Assembly (NCBI GenBank): GCA_030762175.1
Contig: CM060831.1
Location: forward strand, 6,834,501-6,898,500
Origin: Metallyticus violacea
Lineage: Eukaryota; Arthropoda; Insecta; Mantodea; Metallyticidae
Length of the DNA stretch: 64,000 bases
Direction: 5' to 3'
In this document: positions 1 to 10,499 of the stretch, one piece after another
Numbering within the stretch: the stretch's first letter is position 1
How the letters are laid out: each line of letters starts with the position of its first letter
Translations under genes and position numbers: made by a program
Notes under the pieces: model-generated
Database searches by the model: none
Seen by the model: the letters and a program-made list of their open reading frames with translations, nothing else
What the model was told of the DNA's origin: nothing

Positions 1-27
1 TAAGACCTTGGCCACCCGTAGCGGTAG
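1..27 (-). repeat. SINE-A fragment (tRNA-like head only)
   Basis: The first bases match the reverse complement of the SINE-A 5' head, including the ggccacccgtagcggt motif that ends other minus-strand copies such as the one at 13184-13452. The rest of the copy lies off the left edge. The call rests on similarity to other copies in this window. Confidence 0.5.
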
Positions 28-825
28 CTGAATAAGGTGCTATTTTAATTAGGAGTAGAGGAAAAAGTCATACGAAGATAAATGTGGACTATAACGACAC
101 ATAGGAACACTTCACAATGTTTCAGAACATCTCTGCAGTATTACACAATTACAGCGTTCCTTGAATACCGAAAACTGAGATGACCATAAGCCTTTGCTTT
201 TATTGATGTTAATGATGATGGAGATTTTCACACTGAGCTTGCTGTTTGCTCTCAGGATCGAAATGATGTAGGCCAAATTTCATCAGCTGGGAAACCCACG
301 CATCTTCCTTTAACTCATTGCAAACCTGCACGCGAGCTTCCTTTTGTTTATGAATTCACCGTGCACAAACAAGTCGCATGTGTCACCAAGTGTGGGTGGC
401 AACCAAAGACATTTTCAGAATATCTGAGAGTCTCGTTAATGTTTCAACCATCCTCCCTCACAATGACAACAGCAGTGTTAATACTTTCTTCCGTTAGAAC
501 ACAAACTAGAGCCCAGGTACACCTCCTTTGAAATTGATTACCGCTCCAATTTAAACCATCTCCGAGCTGTGCTATAGGGAAGAACGTCCTCTCCTGTAGC
601 ATTGCATAGGCCAAAGTTGAAGTTTTGTTAAGACGAGAGCACAATTTCAGAGCAGCATATTGTTTGTTGCGTGTCATTTCTATTTTGCTGCAGATGAAAC
701 TAAACACGTCTCAACTTGCACACCTTTCACAGGCTGGAACCAGGAATAATAACGAAGCTCTAGTATCGCGTATAAATTACGCATTTAGTTAATTTTAGCG
801 CGAACAAGTGTGTCTGTAAACAAAG
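28..825. other. Unassigned spacer
   Basis: No protein, RNA or repeat that I recognise. An 87-codon open stretch on the minus strand (444-707) has no family motif and no splice context, and is probably chance or decayed repeat. Confidence 0.4.
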
Positions 826-827
826 TA

Positions 828-2158
828 CGAGGTCTCTTCAAAAAGTATTGCGAATTTTGAATTTCCGCGAGCTACGTATACTCCATTTTCGATTGTTTTG
901 TGGCGTTATGTTGGTACTCATTGGTTGGTACTCATATCCGTCACTTGACAAGCTCGGCCATTTTGAATGTTCAGTTAATTGTTGACAGCTATTTTGCTCG
1001 GACGTGTTTTGGCTCGTCTTCGATTTTTGCCTATTCCAAAAAATGGAATAAAGAATCTGTATCAAATTTTCTGTGAAAAACAAAATTAAGTGCGCGGATG
1101 CATTCCGAATGTTGACTGTGGCATATGGTGAAGATACCTTGGACCAAAGCAACGTTTATCGGTGGTACAAAATGTTCTCAGAGGGTCGAGAAGATGTGAA
1201 TGATGAAGAGCGTCCCGGACGCCCGAGCTCGTCAACAACAGACGAAAACATTGAAGAAGTGAAGAAAATAGTATTGGCCAATCGTCGAATCACCGTTAGA
1301 GAAGTTGCTGACGACCTAAACATATCGATTGGCTCGTGCCATTCGATTTTTACCAATGATTTGGATATGAGACGGGTCGCCGCAAAATTCGTACCAACGT
1401 TGCTCAATTTCGACCGAAAAAACCATCGCATGAACGTTGCTATGGAGCTGTTGAACTCTGTCCGCGACGACCCAAATTTGCTCCAGAGGGTCATAACTAG
1501 TGACGAATCATGGGTTGATGGTTATGACGTGGAAACTAAAGCTCAATCGTCCCAATGGATGCTGCCACACGAGCCAAGACCGAAAAAAGCGCGCTAAGTT
1601 CGGTCGAAGTGAAGGTTTTGCTTACAGTTTTCTTCGATTGCAGGGGCGTGGTGCATCATGAGTTCTTGCCACAGGGTAGAACGGTCAATAGGGAATATCA
1701 CCTGCACGTTATGCGCAATTTGCGCGAAGCAATCCGCCAGAAACGCCCGGATTTGTGGAAAAACAAAAATTGGCTTTTGCACCCTGATAACGCCCCTGCT
1801 CACACATCGTTGCTTGTGCGCGAATTTTTGGGCAAAAACAACACACGTATGATGTCGCAGCCACCGTACTCCCCAGACCTGGCCCCCTGTGACTTTTTTG
1901 TTCCCAAAACTGAAGAGGCCCATGAAAGGACGACGCTACGCCACGATTGAGGAGATAAAGACGGCATCGAAGGAGGAGCTGAACAAGATCACAAAAAACG
2001 ATTTTTTAAAGTGCTTCGAGGATTGGAAAAAACGTTGGCACAAGTGTATAATATCTGGTGGGGATTGCTTTGAAGGAGACAAAATAGATATTCATGAATA
2101 AATAAATACTTTTTGAAAAAAAACCACAAAATTTGCGATACTTTTTGAGCAGACCTCG
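828..2158 (+). mobile_element. mariner-1 element, full length, dead
   Basis: A 1331-base element bounded by TA dinucleotides (826-827 and 2159-2160), the expected mariner target duplication. The inverted ends read cgaggtctcttcaaaaagta on the left and, reverse-complemented, cgaggtctgctcaaaaagta on the right. Length and ends are typical of mariners with TIRs of the rosa/irritans type. It carries a transposase relic on the plus strand. The TIRs are nearly intact while the coding region is broken, so it could still be mobilised in trans but does not encode a working enzyme. Confidence 0.9.
1043..2101 (+). pseudogene. mariner-1 transposase pseudogene (DD34D type)
   Basis: This encoded a cut-and-paste mariner transposase. 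The likely original ATG at 1043 is followed two codons later by a TAA at 1049-1051, in frame with a long readable stretch from 1073. That stretch contains the helix-turn-helix region, the linker signature GRPSSSTTDENIEEV, RRITVREVADDL, and the first catalytic block TSDESWV. The frame is lost near 1595 and continues in another frame through HPDNAPAHTS (second catalytic Asp) and PYSPDLAPCDFF (third catalytic Asp). A second frameshift near 1890-1915 leads into the C-terminal block ending CFEGDKIDIHE before the stop at 2101. So there is one nonsense change and at least two frameshifts. The combined length of about 350 codons is normal for mariner. Confidence 0.88.
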
Positions 2159-2164
2159 TATGTT

Positions 2165-2580
2165 TCTTTAATGAACAGCTTGCGTACTGGAGAAGCGAAG
2201 CATTTTGACGATAGCACCTCTGTTCGTTTGGGCTGTGTGTGTCCTCTGTTGGCGCAAAACTTAGGCAAAAGTCTGCATTCTTCTTCAACCTTGGGGTTAA
2301 AATATCTAGTACTCCTGCGATGGGTTTTCAACTAAGGTTTTCTATGAATAATCTCAAAAGTGATCTCCAGCTTTTCTTCCTTTCTAAGTTACGCCAAGTA
2401 AGAGCCGCCAGTTTTTTGACTAGTGCTACCACAGAGTGCGGATGTTCACATCTTGGACGGTCAGTTACACTCGGACGGTACACTAGCACCCTGCTGATGT
2501 GCAGCTTCTTAAGCAAGTGGAAAAGTTCAAGTAACGAATTTTCAGCATTATTGAGAACAATCACTGCAATCACTTCAATC
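2165..2580 (-). pseudogene. Tc1/mariner-superfamily transposase fragment (N-terminal half)
   Basis: A minus-strand reading contains VTDRPRCEHPHSVVALVKKL, then RNLERKKSWRSLLR and LTPRLKKNAD. This matches, with decay, the 'DRPR-GRPR' linker and second helix-turn-helix of transposases in Tc-like families common in arthropods. No catalytic motif is recognisable. It begins a few bases from the right end of mariner-1, so mariner-1 may have inserted into this older element, but I could not find the continuation to the left of 826. The family is inferred from motif order only. Confidence 0.45.
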
Positions 2581-2859
2581 CATTAGTTAACATTTAACTA
2601 AGTTATCTTTATTGCTGCAGATGAAATCAACAAGTCAGCAGTAAGTGTGTTAAAGCACCCAGTACGAGTTCATTTAAAGATTTGTGCCCGTATTTATGCC
2701 TATACTAAGTACACACTTTTAAACGCAAAAATTTTATAGGTCCTACTCGATACAGCGCGCGGTTCACAAGGTACCAGCATGGCTCGTAGCCACTGCAGCA
2801 GTTGTGTTACATAAATAAAGATAACGATAAAAATAGCCTATTTATTGTATGCCTTTGGA

Positions 2860-3385
2860 GCAAAGGCCTCCTGACAAGTAGGGAAAACTCGCTTTTTCCT
2901 AACGTGGTGAGTTATTCCACGCTAGTTGTTCGTATGCTGTTTAAGACACTCTTGACTGATTTGTACTTTCGTTACTCCATTTCTCACTGCACTAGTTGCT
3001 TCTCGAGAGATTTCCATTTTTCTCTTCCTCTTGCTACTCTTTACCAATCTGGAGCTGCATGCTCCTTAAAGTCCATCTTCTTCTGGGTCTTCCTTGTGTC
3101 CTTTTTCCTACATTGAGATCTTGTAGGTTCATCTATTACCCTGCATTCTTGCTACATGAGCCCCTCATTGTTATTTGATTCTGTAGCTATTTGTGCGATG
3201 TCTGTTGTCTGAGATAACTCATTTATTAATACTGTAGGGATTTTGTCCTTCAAAGGTATTTTCCAGGATCTTGCGTTGCATTTTTCTGTGGCAATTTGAA
3301 TCTTGTTCTTTTGCTTTTCTGTTAAAGACTATATCTGTCACCCATATAGTAATGCAAGGTACGTAGGTTTCGAGTGTCTGGAATC

Positions 3386-3438
<53 letters not shown>

Positions 3439-3850
3439 TCTAACTATATAAACTTAAGGGCCCAAAATGCTCTCTAGGTTGACGACATTCTTCTTCGTAC
3501 TTCTTTTTCTATTTTATCGTGGAAACGAAATCTGTTGTCCTAGGCATGTGAGAACTGTTCCATTTGACATTAACCGTGTCTTTAGTTTGTTTAGTGAAAG
3601 CCCTGCATTTTTGCTATGTTCACATAATTGATTCTTCCAGCATAGTATGTAGTGTTTTCGATGTTTTGGTAAATAAGACCACGTCGTCGGCAAATCTTAG
3701 ATTTCTTATTCGACTGAGTTGTGTTATTTGGCATGCATTAAAGATGTGTGTTTGTTTTGTTAGCTCTTTGACAGAGTGTGCAGTGATGCCGTGGCTGCGA
3801 GTGCAGAAATACTTTTTTTTTTTAAATAAACCTTTGTAACATATCATGAC
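2860..3850 (-). pseudogene. LINE reverse transcriptase relic
   Basis: Read on the minus strand, 3850 to about 3600 gives RNLRFADDVVLFTKTSKTLH. This contains the FADD catalytic box of a non-LTR reverse transcriptase, followed by TMLEES, as in RTE-like or related LINEs. Further along are recognisable remnants of the region after the palm domain, and a GRPRRRW-like block near 3090, typical of the C-terminal end of such ORF2 proteins. Multiple stops and frame changes break it. A 48-base T run at 3389-3436 interrupts the relic. Exact clade uncertain; LINE identity fairly sure. Confidence 0.7.
3389..3436. repeat. Homopolymer T tract (48 bases)
   Basis: An uninterrupted T run inside the LINE relic, an A tract on the LINE strand. 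It may be an expanded internal A stretch or the tail of a second short retroelement that landed here. Confidence 0.9.
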
Positions 3851-4315
3851 AAATTAGTTACATAATATTGTTTCCCATACACAACAAACTTTAATGTTAA
3901 CACACACACACACACACATAATGAATATTTATAATATTTTCTTCAGTGTTCGCTTTATTAAAATGCAATATGAACACATGCAAGAAGAACATAAAATGTC
4001 TTATGGGCACAAATTCAAGAAGCTACATGTTGTAGCCTTTCCTCCACACTACTGCAGAAATCTGATATCATCTACACCCCTAAGATTGAGGGCAGTTATA
4101 CATGCCGATATTAATTTGTATTTCTTTCTATGTGTTTTCAATTTAGAAGTTAAATGTATTTATTTAGTTATTTGTAAAAAATACACTAGTTTGCGATCAC
4201 ATTTGTTTTTGCATAGGTAATGTCATAAAACTAAATGTAAAATGTTATATGATATTAAGGCAACATGACGTTCTGCACTTATAAAATTAATAATAAAAAT
4301 AAAACAAAAATGTTC
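3851..4315. other. Unassigned spacer with short (CA)n
   Basis: AT-rich sequence with a short CA dinucleotide repeat near 3901-3919. A 108-codon open stretch at 3894-4220 has no recognisable domain and simply reads through low-complexity sequence. Confidence 0.4.
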
Positions 4316-4372
4316 TGTGCGATTTGAACCACGAAGAGCTTCTAAACCGCTAGGCCACCGCTACTCAAAGTT
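4316..4372 (-). repeat. tRNA-like SINE head, third family (tentative)
   Basis: On the minus strand there is an A-box-like ggtggcctagcgg and, about 20 bases on, a B-box-like tggttcaaatcg, the internal RNA polymerase III promoter layout of a tRNA. The flanks do not form an acceptor stem, and the sequence differs from SINE-A and SINE-B, so I read it as a fragment of another tRNA-derived SINE and not a working tRNA. Confidence 0.4.
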
Positions 4373-5495
4373 CTCTGATTGTGACCATTACATCTACAGG
4401 CAAAGCGCCCAATGCAGTGTGTACTCTCTGCATGCGCGTTGTGAACACAGCGTTTACGAGTGTCCCCGAAGCCCTCCGATCGACACGAATCTGGGGATAT
4501 CTCTGCCTCTCTTTTTTGTGATCAAAGGGTGTACGTTGCAACAGGCCTGCTCCAATAACACACCACTGAAGCGCGTTCATATTTGCAGACTTTACTAAAA
4601 ATTTCAATGTAATGGCAGAAGCACGCACAATGCTATAATGATGGTTTTTACCTATGACTTGCATCGGTTACAGATTCCCGCCCTAGTCTCTCTGTCACGC
4701 CAGAAGTCTTATTAATTTTAAAGCGGCATCCTTTGCATTGTTAAAACATACCCGCGCCGTTTATTGTTCACGGATTAATTTACACGCTTTCATAATGAAA
4801 AAGCAAGTGCAACTTTGTAGTAAAGCCGATCCGATGCTGATAACAGCCGTTGTGAAATATTGCATCGGCTTGAAGTGATTAGTCCCATAAAACTGATGGC
4901 CAAATGAATTACGTAGCCGTTATCGCTTAATTTACTTGCATGCAATATGTCATATAGAATACGACATAATTCACAAAACAAGGAAAGGGAATATGGAGCA
5001 TAATGGGAACCTCGTGGCCTTATGCCAGAAATCTGATTGAAAAGTGTTTCTCAATTAAAACATTAACACAATTTTAAAACACTTTATGCTATATCTACAC
5101 CTCTCGTGTATTTTATTGTAATATTTCCTGCCATGAACGGTCGTGAACTAGTAATGCAGATCGAACATTGGAACGTTAATATTGTGAAGGGGTGGGGGGA
5201 ACGAGGTTATTTTATTTATGAGTCGCCTGAGCTTAGCTGCTTATTGGAGAAGTGCAGCCGCTGCAACCGAGAATATAAAAGAAAGTCACAAGCATAAAAT
5301 TAGTTTTCATATTTTTACTGAAAGCATAAAATGATACAATATAACTGATACGAAAGTTTATAGTAGCGGTTAAACCTTAAAGGTAACACAAATATAACTG
5401 CTTTTATTTGAAAAGGCTACAAGCACACTTTAACGCAACAATGTGGCAGGAAAGCGGTTGGAAACGCACTCATTGTCGCATAACAGGCAAACGCA
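4373..5495. other. Unassigned spacer
   Basis: No coding motif, repeat family or splice-bounded open frame that I can defend. Several open stretches of 60-99 codons occur on both strands without family signatures. Confidence 0.35.
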
Positions 5496-5733
5496 ATGGA
5501 GCTGTCAAGACGTGATTTTCCTGCCATGGTTTATTTCCATTTCAAAAAATGGCTATCAGCCCAACAGTGTCAACAGCCTTTGATTGGCGTTTTTCAGTAC
5601 TCCGCACCATCCAGAGTCACCATTGGAAACTGGTTTCGGGATCGGGAATCCTTAGAAAACGCGCCTCGCACAGGTCGCCCTCACACAGCGGGAACACCAG
5701 AAACCATTGCAACTGCGCTGAATTTACTAAGGG
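5496..5733 (+). pseudogene. mariner transposase N-terminal fragment, cut by SINE-B
   Basis: An open stretch starts MELSRRDFPAMVYFHFKKWL and continues with APSRVTIGNWF and RTGRPHTAGTPETI. These are the first helix-turn-helix, the second helix and the GRP linker of a mariner DNA-binding domain. It ends after about 80 codons where the antisense SINE-B begins. No mariner sequence is recognisable beyond the SINE, so the rest was lost before or after the insertion. This differs from the mariner-1, -2 and -3 proteins in the window. Confidence 0.7.
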
Positions 5734-6028
5734 ATTGATTGATTTGGTTTATTTACGGACGCTCTTTGACATCTCAGGTCATCAGAATCCCATTCTATTT
5801 AGGGTGTGAAACGGCCGATAAATTTTGCTCAGGGGCCTCTTCTTTCAGGCTTGAGGTTCTTTTTCTGCCGCAAATCTACGACACGGGACCCACGGCTTTA
5901 CTTCCCTTCCGAAAGAAGCCATACTTAGGATTTTTACACCCGATAAAATCTCGACCCTGACCGGGATTGAACCCGCGATCTTGGGTTTACGGGGCAAGTA
6001 TGGTTACCACTAGACCACCAGGACGGAC
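5733..6028 (-). repeat. SINE-B, near full length
   Basis: On the minus strand it runs from a tRNA-like head (gtagtggtaaccatacttg, then a B-box gggttcaatcc variant) through the shared body aagtatggcttct and acggctttacttccc in reverse, to a tail rich in AAATAAA-like steps. It matches the copies at 40058-40360 and 61858-62156 along the whole length. It would have been transcribed by RNA polymerase III and retroposed by a LINE. It lies directly on the broken end of a mariner fragment. Confidence 0.85.
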
Positions 6029-7970
6029 TACTATTATGTATATAATCATTCTGTCATATAGAATGAACGTTAAAATAGAAAATAAAATAAAGAGAACGCT
6101 AAATAAATTACATGCACGCATTTGTTTCCTTGCAAATTCAGATAAAAGAAATAGATTAGATGTAATTATAGATTAAGTTGCAACTGCCTAGAGAATTTAG
6201 GTCGAACTAGTAGTTTCAAGGATATTACCGGCGGTTAGGCACAGATTTTGAATTTCTGCTGGCAAGTTTGTTCTTAAAAAAGAAAGAAAGTAACTTAATC
6301 GAATGGTACAAGGAATACTATTCAAGTATTGATCTTTTCGTATAGAACAAACACACGAATACGATAAAATTACCTCTGGCAGCAATACAACCGAATCTAA
6401 AAAGTCCTTCAATTATAATTTAAGAAATAAAAAAAATTAATAATTACATATCCTTGAAAAAAAATACTTACAGACTTTTGAAAGGGACTGTACAGAGTGT
6501 TTTGACGATCAGATAACAGTTTTGTTGTCAGACACCATTTACCCTCATTGTTGAGTTCAGGTGAAGCAGAAGGAGTACATAACTTGACAGTGGAATGCGT
6601 GGATTACTCTGTGATAAATGATCTACGTCCAGAGTGATTGGACAAGAGCTTGGACTGAGAGCGATTCGTCGCAGCACTGGACACACAAACGGTTGCTACA
6701 GCGTTACACTAACAATCGGAAAGTTCTATTTTCTGTATTTAATTTGAGGGAAACTACACTGTCAAAAAGACAAGGTGTATGCTTCGGCGGCAAGAGTTGT
6801 GAAATAATTATAGATTAATTATAGGGAGGGCCGGCCCGCCAATAAAGGCCCGGCCACCCCCCCCCCGCAAAGAAAATACTATAATTATTTACCATTTTCT
6901 TCTCTCCTGGTCAACTTTTAAAACAAAAATACATGAAAAGCGATTCATTTCTAAGTGTATCTTAAGCAATTAGCGCATTTCCTCTACTGTAGTAGCGGTA
7001 GCAAGCGGGTTCTCCGTTAGCGAGGTAAGCTCATAAGCTAGGCCCGAAATGTTTTACGGTTTAAACTTATTCTTTCATGGGCCAGCAAAATTTTACAAGG
7101 AATTATGTGCCTTCCTCCAAAATGGGTTAGCTTTTCTTCTGCTTATTTCTGCGCTCTCTTCGGCCAGCAGGAAGATGTCCCGCGGTCGGCGCTTGGAATT
7201 ATCTCTTTTCTTAGAATCAAATGTTGAGGGGTTATTGACACCACGCACAACTGACTAGGGTTATGTTTAAAACTGGATGGCTTCCTCGCGGTTTATCAAT
7301 TGACCTTCACAATGTTACGTTACTGTTAAATTACAAAAAAGACATCCTTTTGTGGAAATTATTGGAGTGAACTTTTATTGAAGATTCAATTTTCGCATTC
7401 GGGCGTACATTCTAAATAAATGTATATCTTATTAATTTGTTTATAAACTTTTATTATGAATTTGTGGTCCATGTTTTGATGCAAAATCATTTCCCGAATT
7501 TTGTTAATTCCATTGTTTAACAAGTTGAAGTTAGCACCGATGTTTCCTCGTTCAATCCGCTTGGAAACTTGCTCTAACAATTTCGTATGAATTATAATTA
7601 TTTTTGTGCTACACGTGCGCTTGCTTACTAAACAAAGCTCGACCGTGGAGGCAAATACATGGCAAAGTGGTCGATACTTGTCTTCCTCGCTTAATTCTTC
7701 AGGGTTGACTAACCAGTAACCAAAAAAAGTTTTGAAACTATTATTGGGGGCAAAGGGTAAACAAATGACAAATAAGTACTACCATTTTATCATCTTCGTC
7801 GAGAGGACCCCACCTCCCAGTAAGTAACAGGTCCTATCACCAAAGGCAGGTCACAGTTGGTAATTACTTCCTCTACAAACTTCTTTTCTTTGCTCTCTAC
7901 TCCCACTTCCCCTCAATGCTGACGTCATTGATCCTATTCTCTTTGCAGTTTTTCAGGACCCCATTCTGTC
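6029..7970. other. Unassigned spacer
   Basis: No gene or repeat family recognised. Small features are a GC-rich patch with a C9 run near 6829-6868 and several 60-70-codon open stretches without motifs. The block near 7000-7260 is less AT-rich than its surroundings, but I see no exon with proper splice sites. Confidence 0.35.
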
Positions 7971-7974
7971 TCAG

Positions 7975-8577
7975 TCAATTAAATTAAAATGATTTATTCG
8001 TTCTTTTGTTTGAAACCCTTGCCAGATTGCTAAGTAAATACGAGGGAAAGCAGCGTAACCCTTGACGTATGATTGCAAATTCCACCCGTAAGATAAAACA
8101 TCGTAACTTGAACCCATAATGTGACTTTACTGTCTATCCCTCGGCACCGAACACATTTCTACTCAACCTCATTCAGCGTGTCAGTTCTCAGAACCTGGAA
8201 CTCCCTTCCTCCTGAAGTCAGAGATTGTCGGATAATAAAATAATTTTATCTTAGATAAAATTCTCATCTTCTAAACTCCAGAAAACATAATAGTTAGTCT
8301 CCAGCTTCTTCTTGTCCTCCACCTCCACCTCATCCTCCTCCCTCCGCTTGCACTTGAGAAAAATTATTAAAAACTAGTAGAACTCTAACACTATCTTTAT
8401 CAACTTTCTAACTTGTATTTACATATATCTTTAATTTGTCTGTACTTTATAAATCAATGTGTTCTGTACTCTGTACTTATTCGCCTGGTAGAGTGGAAAA
8501 GGACACATGGGCTTAACTCTTGCCAAAGTAAACAAAGAATAAACAAAACAAAACAAATAAATAAATAAATAAATAAG
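7975..8577 (+). mobile_element. LINE 3' end (Jockey/CR1-like ORF2 C-terminus plus tail)
   Basis: Around 8148-8240 the plus strand reads RTHFYSTSFSVSVLRTWN, then SLPPEVRDCRII. This is the 'SF-V...R-WN-LP..-R' block that closes the reverse transcriptase ORF of many insect non-LTR elements. A 3' untranslated region follows, ending in ggtagagtggaaaaggacac, taactct and a run of AAAT units (8555-8577). The element at 24360-25310 ends in a closely similar gtagagcggaagagaaggcc block. The 5' part is absent, as usual for 5'-truncated LINEs. It lies antisense to the neurobeachin exon and ends under 20 bases from that exon's splice donor. Confidence 0.78.
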
Positions 8578-8589
8578 ATAGAGGTGTGA

Positions 8590-8595
8590 TCTTAC
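8590..8595 (-). other. Splice donor of the neurobeachin-like exon
   Basis: Read on the minus strand the exon ends CCTCCAG and is followed by gtaaga, a good match to the metazoan 5' splice consensus. The next about 15 intron bases are followed at once by the tail of the antisense LINE. Confidence 0.85.
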
Positions 8596-8700
8596 CTGGA
8601 GGTTGGGTGGGCAGTGATCCAATAATTCCAGCATGTGCTTGATGTTCTGTGCATCTTGGATCACGAAATTCAATTCCATGTCAAACTCCCCGCCCACCAG
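8596..8700 (-). CDS. rg: Neurobeachin/rugose (NBEA/LRBA family) internal exon
   Basis: One exon of 105 bases (35 codons, phase 0 at both ends) with consensus splice sites on both sides. It encodes [17 protein letters not shown] followed by [19 protein letters not shown] recognise this as the conserved N-terminal stretch of neurobeachin-family proteins, where vertebrate NBEA has a VGGEFDLEMNFIIQDA-like segment just before the 'AEIWSMF' block. These are very large scaffold proteins with a BEACH domain and WD repeats. They act in membrane trafficking and A-kinase anchoring; the Drosophila orthologue is rugose. The exon lies in the N-terminal armadillo-like part, far from the BEACH domain. I found neither the preceding nor the following exon, so both introns extend beyond the window. 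The reading frame is intact and base composition is clearly coding. The gene symbol assumes insect orthology. Confidence 0.88.
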
Positions 8701-8720
8701 CTATAACAAAAAAACAAATG
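8701..8720 (-). other. Splice acceptor and polypyrimidine tract
   Basis: On the minus strand the exon is preceded by a pyrimidine-rich run (tttgtttttttgttatag) ending in AG immediately before the first codon. This supports a functional 3' splice site. Confidence 0.85.
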
Positions 8721-9051
8721 ACACTTAGACAAATAAAATAGCATACATGTTGCTTTAAAACTAAATACAAATGCTTATTTTTCTGTAAATTTATAGGACA
8801 ACGAAATAGTAATTTAAGGATATAGCATAACATGTGCTATAGGCAATGGACATAATCATGAAATTATCTTAGGAAATTCCGAAGAATTACTCTGTGACGT
8901 TGTACCCCTGAAATCTACATACTCAGCGGCAGAAAAAGAAAAGAAATATAATTATTTTACAACACCTAAGATTGGGTTCAAGCTTTTTATAAGCCCAACC
9001 TTGCGACCTTACAGAAGCACATAATGAATGGATTTAAAAAGCTTTAGTCCG
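8721..9051. other. Intron sequence, nothing recognised
   Basis: AT-rich intronic sequence upstream of the exon on the minus strand, without recognisable repeats or conserved blocks. Confidence 0.4.
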
Positions 9052-9096
9052 TTTTTTTTTTTTTGTTGTTGTTGTTGTTGTTTTTTTTTTTTTTTT
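9052..9096. repeat. T-rich tract with (GTT)n core
   Basis: A low-complexity run of T with five or six GTT units in the middle. It could be the A-rich tail of a minus-strand retroelement, but no body is recognisable. Confidence 0.85.
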
Positions 9097-9224
9097 ATTC
9101 TGACTCACCGTTTATTTTACGCGTAAAGCGATTTTTGAACAATTTTATTTTAAATTTAAAATTGTTGCTGTGCAATGTCGCACCGCATGATAATTTAAAA
9201 CATTCAGGCTCGCCTAGCTATCAG

Positions 9225-10180
9225 TCTTAAGTCAGTTTTAACATTTTCAAATGGCTCTTAGAGCTGAAGATGCAGCAAGCGCTGTGGCACCAGTGGAGGA
9301 TGGACGGAGTCACGCTATATCGCTGACGTCATTGGAACTTCTTATTCCAATGTACGCAGGATTATCCAGAGAGGGTGGTATCTACACCAGGAGACCCGAG
9401 AGTACCTCTGATCGCGACGATGGCTTTGTTTTATGCAAGTTCTTCGCGATCGGCACGCAGCATCAGTGGAGGCCAGGAATAATTTGCAGCAAGTACGGCA
9501 TGTTAACACCAGTGAAAGGACAGTAAGAAGAAGGCTGTATGAAGTAAATTTACAGTCCAGGAGACCTGCTAAAGGACCATTGCTGACTAGGAAACACCAT
9601 ATCTCTCGGATGCAGTTTGCTTGCACTCATCAAAACTGGACTATTGAGGAATGGAACACGGTACTGTTCACGGATGAGAACAAGTTCTGTTTAAGGGCAC
9701 CAGAAGGGAAGGAAAGAATATGGAGAAGGCCAGGAGAACGTTATGCCCCCTGCACTTTCTTTTCAAACACATTTTAAAGGAGTTTCAGCATTGGTTAGAG
9801 CAGGGATCAGCATTGAAGCATGGACGGAACTTGTGTTCATCGAGAATGAGTCGCTGATAACTCATCGGTACATCGAAGAGATTCTTGCTGATCATGTAGT
9901 GCCTTTTGCACCCGTTACAGGCTACAATATAATCCCTATGCACGATAACAGTGTTTCTGAGTTCCTGGATGTGGTTAGGATTGAACGTATGGTATGGTCA
10001 ACACGCATTCTAGATCGAACCCAATAGGACATGCCTGGGACGCGTGCTAAAGGTCGATTCCCTGACTCACTGGCAGATCTTCGGGTTGCAGTTTTCAAAC
10101 GGAATGGGAACTGATACCACAAGAAGAGATTGCAGATCTTATCTGAAGCATGCCGATCAAAGCACAGCTGTAATTAGAGC
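9225..10180 (+). pseudogene. Tc1-like transposase pseudogene
   Basis: The plus strand encodes, in pieces, a Tc1-type transposase (usual length about 340 residues). An N-terminal piece starts at 9251. A middle piece (9433-9777) contains ERTVRRRLYEVNLQSRRPAK, NWTIEEWNTVLFTDENKF with the first catalytic Asp, and RIWRRPGERYAPC. A third piece from 9743 contains HRYIEEILADHVVPFAP and MHDNSVSEF, a degraded form of the QDNARPH block with the second Asp. The last part is frameshifted: the 'SPDLNPIEHxWD' region is only faintly visible around 10010-10060, then a remnant of the IPQEEI-LI-SMP end to about 10180. Stops and at least three frame changes show it is dead. Terminal repeats were not resolved. 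Confidence 0.82.
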
Positions 10181-10499
10181 TAGAGGTGATAACAACTCAT
10201 TTCTGAGGCCTGGGTTATCTTAAACAAACAGCAAGATAATCAGAGAACAATGAAAAGTGTCATTTTCAAACATTTAAAAAAAGTTTTGTTTATTGTGATG
10301 CTTACCCATGTTTGAAGATTTTTCTGCATTGAAATCAATAATGAGGTAGAATACTCATGCGTTACTTGGATGATCAAATGCTGTTAAATAATTGTTAAAG
10401 AAATTAGTATTTATGCCTTTGCTTCATTAAACATAGATTATTGTTTTAAAATACATTTAAAAATTAAGTGTTTCGCTCTTTTTACCGTTCAGTGTATAA

